From Corallochytrium limacisporum (taxonomy: Eukaryota > Opisthokonta): 64,000 bases of DNA. The DNA lies in the NCBI GenBank assembly GCA_002811645.1, contig PDIP01000052.1, forward strand, positions 19,124-83,123. Reading direction: 5' to 3'. Positions 55,201 through 64,000 of this stretch are shown piece after piece. The number at the start of each line of letters is the position of its first letter. The stretch's first letter is position 1. The position numbers and the translations under genes are program-made. The notes under the pieces are model-generated. The model worked only from the letters and a program-made list of their open reading frames with translations. It was not told the DNA's origin and ran no database searches.

Positions 55201-57046
55201 CACACTGAACTGCCTCACGCGCGTGACATCACCAGTCTACGACCCTGTCCAGACGGCACAGACCCGCGCCCTGGCGGCGCTCATTCCCAGGGCTTGGATT
55301 ACTGCGGCCATTGACGTATACCTGCTCTGGCCCAGTTGGTCGCAAGTGGTCGCTCCGATGGCAATTGAACAGGCCCGCCGCACCTTTGACGATGTTTTGC
55401 GCATGATGCCCAAGGAAACAGCGGCCAAGGCCGCAGCCGCGGTGGCCTCTGATGCACCACAGCACGGCTCCGATGCTAAAGCGGCAACTAAGATGGGCCT
55501 GCGGTATAGGGTTGGTGCTGGTGCCGCCAGCGCGGCGACTAATCCTACTGCTCCAGTGACGAATTCGTCAAGTGAAGAAAACGGCGGTGAGGATGCGAGC
55601 GACATTGACGCCATGCTGGAAGCCCTCCAAGCCTATGACTGGCTGTGGAGTCATACGGGCGGTCTTTACATCGACAACGCGAGCCAATGGCGTCCGCGCT
55701 TCCTCAGCATGATCAAGGAGCAAAACAATAGTACCGCCTCTGAATCTGCTGCGGCTGATGCTGTTTCCAAGGCCGCCAACGCCACCGGTCCGTCTCGCAT
55801 TGCCTCTGGTGCTGCAGCTAAGGCTGCTGCCAGTGCCAAGAAAATGTCACCGAGCCGCCTTCTGACCCGCCTCTATGTTGAGGACTGCATTATCCAAGGC
55901 TTTGTGGTTCTGCGTCAACAGCCCCGCCCGGCTCATGCGCGCCGACTGTTTGCGTACGCGCATTCGATTGCCACTCGTCTCCATCTCAGCGCCATGCAGC
56001 GATGGGCTAGTCTAGGCCTGTGCCTCGCAGCCCTGCGCCAGGGGGATAGCACTGTGACTCTCACGTGCCTCCGCGAGCTGCGTAGAGATGTGGAGAGCCT
56101 GGACAAGTCCCAACGTGCCGTGTTCCTAGCGCTGCTGGCCAAGAGCGAGAGCATGTCCAACGCAGACTCCACGCCTGCCGTGTCCACCAATGACCAGGCC
56201 ACAGCGGATTGTGCAAACTCTGACGATGACTCCTGCAAGGCTGGCTCGTCGAAGACAGCGACGGTCGATTCCGCGGAAGAGCAACAGCAGGACTTGCTAA
56301 TCTTGGAACGCAGTCTGAGGCGGCTGAGCCCAGCCCTAGCAGCCTGCGATCGTGCTCAAGATATTCTACAGGGCATTATTGGTGCCATGTCCACCGCAGA
56401 CACGACGAACACGACGAACACGCCTTCTCCATCAAGTCAGTCTTCCACCGATGCTGGCCAGCAGGGTGCCCTGATGACTAAATCCTCTGCAGTCCAGCAG
56501 AATACTCTGGCTCTCGGTGCCATCAGTCTTGCCGCTGTGGAAATCGCGGAAGCCCGCCTTCGTATCCTCGATACTATGCGCAGCGCTCTGCAGCGCCAGT
56601 CTTATGCACACGCTCACCAGCATAGCATCCAGCAAGACCAGCAGATGCCCATGATAATCAGCCCGGACATGGTCTCCAACGTCGAACGCAGTCTCGGCTT
56701 TGACGTCGACATCGCGCGCAAGGCGGCTCGCCTCTCGCCGCTTGCCGCACCGAGCGCCTACCGTCTTCAGGCTGTGCACCGTAGTCTGCAGGGTGCTGAG
56801 GAGAACAAGACCCGTGATCTCTTTGTCCGCGCCCGTAAGCTCGCCTATGCCATGGGTATGGAGTACGAGCAGGCCTTGTGTGACCTGCAGATGGTTATCT
56901 ACCTGCCCGCGACCTCGCTCCATGGTGGGGAGCGCGAGGCAAGCGTCACTAGCGCGCGGACCAGCTTTTTGCGTTGCGACGCTCCTCTGGAACTGATCCA
57001 CCAGTGTGATGAGGTCCTGAGGAGCTCTGTTTTGGTTGTACAGTGA
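52289..57046 (+). CDS. SREBF: SREBP-type membrane-bound bHLH transcription factor
   Basis: A 1585-residue protein. An acidic N-terminus rich in Asp and Leu (1-60) suits an activation domain, followed by ~400 residues of Ser/Asn/Pro/His/Ala low complexity. The bHLH-zipper (about 498-566) has the basic residues His500, Glu504 and Arg508 and Tyr507, the tyrosine in EKRYR that marks SREBPs. Two hydrophobic segments (about 683-703 and 755-775) bracket a ~50-residue luminal loop, and a long C-terminal regulatory region follows, where SREBPs bind SCAP. SREBPs are held in the ER and released by proteolysis to activate sterol and lipid genes. The loop has no arginine and so no canonical Site-1 protease motif (see findings). 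It is longer than animal SREBPs (~1150). The start is ACCATGG. AATAAA follows the stop. Confidence 0.9.
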   Translation: MDDLFDAQLNSQQDALLADLILNQDILGDFDLVDDAADFSGSSGSDWEQNVLNGTLGLPELGSSGGDNVSAQTPQPERQDSAVSSNTLGPKPPRQRVTSARSTDGTLMTDTSVGPFSPSSDKSWAQRDQHEGSTVTDALSPHGSSGSAHSSRRASVERERSSKKTHTRQTSNGSTQSQQDSNGGKESTKKATNANNSNSNNSNSNSNGSTSSTNNGTRSNGAPTGAPPMGYPPHGMPPHPHAPPPPGYPYHHPHHYYQAHAAAAAMAFQNPHFNPYIAAMSAHNPYMAAAAAHASGKMPPPPPPPHPAAYAGYPYGPAPPAPANAANSGAAKESTKKPPADKIAIERLPKSKAQSSTTSNANKSNTNNTAVSATTTSSSLPAKDQPQSEAKSNNVESSSTTKDESKTEGSEKDSEAGNTAPTKAGPPASTTAPQAPTPHAYPPAWPYPYPPPPAHLSKAFAAMMPPPAMNSMHGTPRGHSSNEEDGQGASKKPERNRGGHYDVEKRYRDSINGKIQELKHIVPSCANAPPSIKLNKATILRKTIEYVRSLEAVVMRLQAENAQAKGSRTSATIPSSPVRSPDGVQEYASPQSTHSHASGSSHLKGVTSEDDAHSVVTVSSKKESDEHGDAASSKVDSPKSPDHSVDIAEEDEDKKATVGSKKRSAEEAELDMELPAAKSPTKALSAVLMFMGLYSVQAPVLNVFTASTADDVMPDSAVFHGKSLNSVGGLMMDDATSASTPWTMAAMVQSTNVDIVLPVLRAVVALCMLWAMVAMNGGWDKFTLWGSVVSTTSRDARRHSNQFGGDTQQQRHTHTRQAQFLAWRGRQPATAREVVRRAPLLLAELNHTVPQSYLSLCGATLWEFSHFLVNSMIPRYLEDAFRLLPTEIQKMLCKYASRVPLLRRMTAGTTNGRVIGANVKPLRRISAEELQRERSAARIYFEWHQALLTRAVESEDETIKAGMLRIYATLCTLNCLTRVTSPVYDPVQTAQTRALAALIPRAWITAAIDVYLLWPSWSQVVAPMAIEQARRTFDDVLRMMPKETAAKAAAAVASDAPQHGSDAKAATKMGLRYRVGAGAASAATNPTAPVTNSSSEENGGEDASDIDAMLEALQAYDWLWSHTGGLYIDNASQWRPRFLSMIKEQNNSTASESAAADAVSKAANATGPSRIASGAAAKAAASAKKMSPSRLLTRLYVEDCIIQGFVVLRQQPRPAHARRLFAYAHSIATRLHLSAMQRWASLGLCLAALRQGDSTVTLTCLRELRRDVESLDKSQRAVFLALLAKSESMSNADSTPAVSTNDQATADCANSDDDSCKAGSSKTATVDSAEEQQQDLLILERSLRRLSPALAACDRAQDILQGIIGAMSTADTTNTTNTPSPSSQSSTDAGQQGALMTKSSAVQQNTLALGAISLAAVEIAEARLRILDTMRSALQRQSYAHAHQHSIQQDQQMPMIISPDMVSNVERSLGFDVDIARKAARLSPLAAPSAYRLQAVHRSLQGAEENKTRDLFVRARKLAYAMGMEYEQALCDLQMVIYLPATSLHGGEREASVTSARTSFLRCDAPLELIHQCDEVLRSSVLVVQ

Positions 57047-57107
57047 AACACTAATTTGAAATTTGGACAATAATGACGACATCATCTGTCTGTATCCCGA
57101 CGTAACA

Positions 57108-57113
57108 AATAAA
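57108..57113 (+). terminator. Polyadenylation signal of the SREBP gene
   Basis: AATAAA 62 bases after the stop codon, in the 218-base convergent gap. Confidence 0.75.
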
Positions 57114-57264
57114 CCAATCCCGTAACCCCATGTACATTCAGCGCACAGTGCAATAGTACGGTGATCCGTTCAAATGGGAATCAACGTGTCTAAGAGAGGG
57201 CTTTAATTTTGCTCTTTCAAATGGCTTTGTTGCTTGTTTACCACCAGGATTCTTTTGGTTGTTT

Positions 57265-58956
<1,692 letters not shown>

Positions 58957-59451
58957 CTAAAACCAGATACTACTGGTGCCAGCAAGTAACACTCCCGCCG
59001 AAGTTTCAGGATTAAAACTCATTCAGTATTAAGGGCCTGGAGTCATGATCAACAGGATCCCAGCGGTTCAGTATCCGAAATAGCCGAACATGATCATTTC
59101 TCTAACGACAGATGCAACCGTACAGCCTAGCCAAAACACAATACACACCAACGAGAACCACCTTTCTTAGTTTCGTGCGAAATAAGAGCGTTCAGACGGC
59201 TCGTCCCACTATCAGCTCAAACAAACAAGATTAGTGGAAAAAAGTCAGTCACAAGGGGGGGGGGAGGGGCAAGTGAAGGGTGGGGAGGGACGACGACGAG
59301 GGAGGAGGGGGAGAGGAAGAGGGCCCAAAAAATCTGCAGACGATAACCTTTTCCTCCCCTTTTTTTTTCCCTTTTTTTCTTTACCCAGTTTTTTTGTTCG
59401 CCTTGGCGGACTGCCAAGTTTTTTATTCGTTTTGCTCGCGAACAGTAGCCA

Positions 59452-59514
59452 TGCTGTGCTGTGCTGTGCTCTCGCCTGCTCTGGCCTGCTCTGCTGTGCT
59501 GTGCTGTGCTGTGC
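59452..59514. repeat. TGTGC/TGCTC minisatellite
   Basis: Repeated GCTGT / GCTCT pentamers (TGCTGTGCTGTGCTGTGCTC, then a variant block, then four more TGTGC units). Confidence 0.85.
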
Positions 59515-60023
59515 CCTGCTCCGCCACCGGTGCTTTTGCGCTTGCGCTCTGGTTTGTGCAAAAAGACTTACGTAGCGCTCACTCCTCCTTCGCTGCCTCA
59601 CTCCCCCCCTCCTCTCCTCTCTCCCTCGGGACTCTCTCGCTCTCGCTTCTCAAATTTCCGCCTTTATTTTTTTCTTCTTTTCTTCGCGGTCAGGCCAGCC
59701 CCCCCCCCTCTCTCTCTTTTTTTCTTCTTTGCTTGTTCTGTTTCCTTCCCGGTCCTTTTTCTTTTCTTGCCCCCCCCCCCTTCCCTGGCCCACACAAAAC
59801 CACTCCCATTTTCCCCCCTTTCGTGTGTCTCGTCTCTTCCTGCTCCCCTTCCCTCACACACACACACAGAGCGACACCCAACAGAGCCGAAGGGGGGTTC
59901 TCCCAATCAATCCCCACCACCGCTCGCCTCCGGTCCTTCGTTTTTTCTTCCTTTCCTGCTAAACACCGGGACAGTGTACTCAAGGGTCAGAGGGCCAAAG
60001 AACGGTCCAGAGACACACAGAGA

Positions 60024-60045
60024 TAGAGAGAGAGAGAGAGAGAGA
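60024..60045. repeat. (GA)n microsatellite
   Basis: About eleven GA units at the end of a long pyrimidine-rich region, so the purine strand switches here. Confidence 0.88.
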
Positions 60046-62612
60046 AATTGTCTCTCCCTTTTTTCTGCCGCTTTGTGGGGTGGTCGTTGATTCGTGCCTA
60101 GCTTGGGCCTTCCCTCCCTCTCTGTCTCTGTCTCTCTCTCTGTCTTGGGGCCTCCCGTTTTGCTCTATTCAGGACCGGACGATGGTTGTGTTTGTGGGAG
60201 GAGGGGCAAAAAGAAAAAGCAAACGGGGCGGCCAGGCCTCCCCTCCTTCCTTTCCGGGGCCTTGGTCTTTTGTTTTTCTTGCCTTTGTCTCTCTTCCAAT
60301 TTTGTTCGTTCCCTTTTTTTCTTTTAGCTTTTCTTTATTTTTCCCTATGGCCTGAGGTGTATACGGAATTCAATTGGCGGGTCCCCTTCGGATCTGGCAT
60401 AGGTCCAAGACGAGAGAGGCCCAAAAAAATTTCTTCCCCTTCCCTCTACGGTTTCTCCAGCATTGTAACTGCCCACCTTCTCTCGTCATTCATACATTTA
60501 TTACTGTAAATGTCCTAGCCATGCGCGCGTATGGTACAAGACTTTAACTGCCATATTTCTGTCGCGATTGTGTGATTTTTTTTTTGCCGGGGGAGGGGGG
60601 AGGGAGGTGGTTTTCTTTTTACCCTGTGGGGTGCGTGCGTTGTGTGAGTGGTGGCCGATGGACACCTCCTGCTCTCCGGTAAGCAAGGAAACAAAAAAAA
60701 GCCACACTGGAAATATATAAAACCAGGCCCAAAAATTACCCGGGGAGTTGCTCTCCGGGAAGGGGGGGGAGGGAGAGGTGGACATGTGGAAAACAAAAGG
60801 CAAAAATACAGAAACCAAAACAAATACACAAAGGAAATTGAAAGGGAGCCACACAGACAGAGAGAGAGAGAGAGAGAGAGAAAAGAAGAAACAAATTAAT
60901 GGGTGTAAAACACACTTTATAAAATCTGGGCCCCCGTCTATACCTCCACCCCACCCTTAATATTAGATAGTTAGATGAAAGTGGGGTGGTATTTGAGCCG
61001 GCTCTGCACGAGCGAAGGGGGGCTCGAGACAGAGAGAGAGAGTGTGTGTGTGCGTGTGTGTGGCGTATGAAGAATCAACCACAGAGACAACCCCCTCTCC
61101 TCTGGCTCTCTCTCGCTCTCTCTCTCTGTCTCACTCGCTTCCCCTCGGATCCTCCAAAGGTCCTCTACTACTACTGCCAGCTGGTGGGGGGCTCTCGTGG
61201 TACACACACCATTGGCAGGTCGTGTCACATTGAACATTAGCCCCCTCCCCCCCCCCCCGGGCGGTCCAGTGCGCGAGACCATTGTTTTCTCCCGGTCAAC
61301 GTTGGTGGTGTGGCAAAAAAGGGGCACAAGGGGCAGCGGCAGCGGGTAGTGCGTGCAATAGAAACCCAGTAGTGGACTGGACAACCTAGGATGAAGCAAT
61401 TAGCCCATCAACTGCGACAACCGCGCGCATAGCATGTTTATTTACCATGCAGTTGCATCATCCCAACCAAGAACTCTTATCTCTATCTCCACTTCCCGAT
61501 ATACTTGAGTTTGGCCGCTGCTGTGGGCTATTCGGGTGTGTCTCCCTTTTGAGTGTGGGGAGAGGTATGAGTTGTTGAGTGAATTGTGTCACATGAGGCT
61601 ATCCAGGCCTCGCATGGTACCTCGGTGTATGCGTGTGTGTGTGTTTGAAAGGGATATCAGGATGTGTGCTTTGCATGCCAATAACGTAGTGGGATGGGGT
61701 GGTCTTTGCCAGGGACAGATTGGTATAGGCAGTGGCTTGATTGATGCTGGCAGCGTGTGCCATGTCACATTTCTCTTGCCGGCGGGAGTCCGTGCGTGAC
61801 TTTTCAATTTTTGCTTGCGTGTCGGTGGTGCGCGCGGTTCATAGCCAAAGTACTGTCTGGCCTACCGAACAGGCCCCCCCCCCTTCCTCCCCCTTCTCGG
61901 TCCCATTCCCTCACTGCTCATCCTGTATCTCCCATTTCTGAACATTTTCAGTTGCCGATCCGCACGTTTGACGTGCTCCAACACGGCAAAATAAGCGTTA
62001 AGCCACGGAAAACTAAAACTCCCCACTCTCCCACCCAGGCCTCTCTTCCCCCCCCCCTCTCCCCCCGGGGGACCCCCCTTCTCTTCGCCGCTCCTTCTCC
62101 TCCTCCCGCAGGCAGGCCCAAGCCAGCCAAGTTTTTTTTGTTTTTGTTTTTTTTGTTTCTTTTTTTTACTTTAACTTTTTGTTCCTTTTTTTTTTGGGTC
62201 CCCTTTTTCTGTTCTGCGGAGACCTCACTGTTCCCTCTGTCCAGAACCGCCCACTCGCTGTTTCGGCCATTTACTTTCGGTAGTTTAACTATGAAATACA
62301 GCAGAGGGTCTCATGACCGGTGGTGCCGCTCGTGGACCCAGCGGCAAAAAGGCGTACAAAGGAAAAAAGAACGGCGAGAAACAGGGAAACCAACAAGGCA
62401 CAAGGAAAACGGCGGACGTTCCCGATTGATCTCCGACATCCCAAGAACGTGCCATCGCCCATGTCCAGCTAGCAGTACGTTTTATATGAATTCGGGGTCA
62501 GGGACTCCTGAGCAAGGCGAGCTTGCCACCGGACGACGTACGGTAGTTGAACTCAAACACGCACCCACACCCACGCACACACACACACATTCCAACACCA
62601 AACAGCGAGAGC

Positions 62613-62632
62613 GAGAGAGAGAGAGAGAGAGA
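62613..62632. repeat. (GA)n microsatellite
   Basis: Ten GA units, 25 bases after a CA run (about 62575-62588). Confidence 0.88.
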
Positions 62633-63021
62633 CCTGAACCCTTGAAAACGATGGGACCGCCACCACCCAGAAGGATTCTATCCACCACCACCACCAAGGC
62701 CCGGGGCAGGACAAATGCCCTTAACTCCTCCCTCTCCCCCCGGCTTCCATTCTTGCTCGGCCTCGCTCTCTCTCAGCCTCTCTCTCTCTCTCTCCCCCCC
62801 GGGGGTCCTCCCCATTCTTCGGGGGTCTCATTTCCGGGGTGCTGGGGGAGAAAGGGGGAGGGCCATTCAGTACCAAAAAGCTCTGGAATCGTGTGGGGTC
62901 TGACACCTGGGCCACGGGCAAAGGACAGTCAGGCCATCCGCGCTAAGCAGTAGTTGCCCTCCCCCTCAGTGTATTTTTTTCTAACTAACGAGGACAAAAC
63001 CGGCGTTACGAAGGGGAGGGG

Positions 63022-63098
63022 NNNNNNNNNNNNNNNNNNNNNNNNNNNNNNNNNNNNNNNNNNNNNNNNNNNNNNNNNNNNNNNNNNNNNNNNNNNNN
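63022..63098. other. Assembly gap (77 N)
   Basis: Undetermined bases bounded by GGGGAGGGG on the left and a run of about 14 G on the right, so the missing sequence is probably a G-rich homopolymer region. Confidence 0.99.
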
Positions 63099-64000
63099 GG
63101 GGGGGGGGGGGGAGCGAAGAGACTGTAGTTGTCCGTTTTTTTTTTGAGCCCTCCTTGTGATCGATCGGGGTCATTTTTTTGGTTAATTCCGGTATGCACA
63201 CACACGCATGTTGAAGGACGGACTTTGCTCGTGTGGGTTTCTCTTTTGGGTTGGCAGTATTGGATCCCCATTGAGCACGCATGACCACCAGTGAGAACCC
63301 GGCATCCCACACACAGAGAAAGAGCGGCGCGGACAAGCCGGCAGTGATGCCATTTTGCGGACTTGGATCACATCACAGCTTTAGACGCTGCTGCCGAAGG
63401 GAGTCAGGGACTGCGTGTGTGGCTGTTCCAATCATCGACTCTATCATCAATACCTGAACTTGGATCACTGATCAATGAACATGGTGTCAGCATGTTTGGT
63501 CTGATCCGAAAAACAGGTAAAGACTTTGACGATGATCTTTGATCCCTGTGTGGAATGGGAGTACGCATGGGTGGCCCGGATCTCCCCATCCCCATCTTCT
63601 CCCATACACAATGAAATGGTGTATTTACTATGGGGGGAGGTTGGCAGTGAAAATCAAATTGATTGATTCGGTTCGGCCCGCCGCCCGGAAGTGGAGGGCT
63701 GGGCGAAAGGGAGCCCCTCGCTAAGGCTGCAGTGTTTCGGGGACCCGCTGCTGACCGGCAGGGATACTCACAGCTATGTGCACCTGACTCGCAATATTTC
63801 TGTGTTGCCGGGTGTGCATGTCACGGTGTTGTAAGTTTGGGTCGATATCATAAATTTGGTAGAAGAGATAGTCAGCGAAACCATTTCAATTGAATGGAAC
63901 AAGGGCGAAACTCCGTTCGTTCAATCCTGGCGGCTGAGTGTTTGTCGAACCGATCATAGCCGTGGGGAAACAGGATCCTTAAAGATTGGAGATAAACGCG

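Noticed and set aside
59280-60090. Overlapping 200-250-codon open frames on the plus strand
   Set aside because: Both are translations of a long pyrimidine-rich block (Ser/Leu/Phe/Pro) and of the TGTGC minisatellite.
61757-62953. 398-codon open frame
   Set aside because: It starts with GTG and is made of Pro/Ser, Phe/Leu and His-Thr or Arg-Glu runs translated from microsatellites and homopolymers; it resembles no protein.

Overview
The window looks like part of the nuclear genome of a single-celled opisthokont that is neither an animal nor a typical fungus. It carries a Slo1-type (BK) potassium channel, a membrane-bound SREBP, LIS1, a ZnT6-type zinc-transporter subunit, an ANKMY2-like protein and a p70-S6-kinase-like kinase (repertoire shared with holozoans), together with the mitochondrial disaggregase HSP78, which animals lack. 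Every recognisable gene is a single uninterrupted reading frame. Intron-poor teretosporeans such as Corallochytrium would fit, but that name is a guess from gene content, not a match.

Layout: 1-7374 has no convincing gene, only scattered repeats and weak protein-like fragments. 7375-15778 holds a GH114-type glycosidase, a short-chain dehydrogenase (HSD17B10 type), ANKMY2, MCM6 and, tail-to-tail with MCM6, a tetraspan membrane protein. 15779-22535 is gene-free, microsatellite-rich and contains a 442-base assembly gap. 22536-35634 holds the BK-like channel, ATP synthase OSCP, a zinc-free quinone-oxidoreductase-type MDR and a large disordered protein. 35739-44242 is a minus-strand block: an orphan 290-residue protein, HSP78, a UBE2L3-type E2 and LIS1. 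ZnT6 is divergent from LIS1. 46313-52288 is another gene-poor stretch. 52289-58668 carries SREBP and, tail-to-tail, S6 kinase. 58669-64000 is low-complexity DNA with a 77-base gap.

The genes are mostly unrelated housekeeping functions (replication, mitochondrial energy and protein quality control, ubiquitin transfer, dynein regulation, zinc loading of the secretory pathway, lipid and growth signalling), and I see no operon-like pathway cluster. The most striking window-wide pattern is non-coding. Nearly every gene has a homopurine/homopyrimidine microsatellite or a C-run/G-run palindrome within roughly 0.2-1 kb upstream of its start, while the three tail-to-tail gaps have none. At the protein level the main oddities are a BK-like channel with a depleted S4 and no calcium bowl, an SREBP whose luminal loop has no arginine for Site-1 protease, a ZnT6 with a histidine-rich tail, and a UBE2L3-like E2 with aspartates where human UbcH7 has proline and histidine. 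Several frames are open upstream of the first ATG. I used the first in-frame ATG in good context for SDR, the disordered protein, UBE2L3, ZnT6 and S6K.
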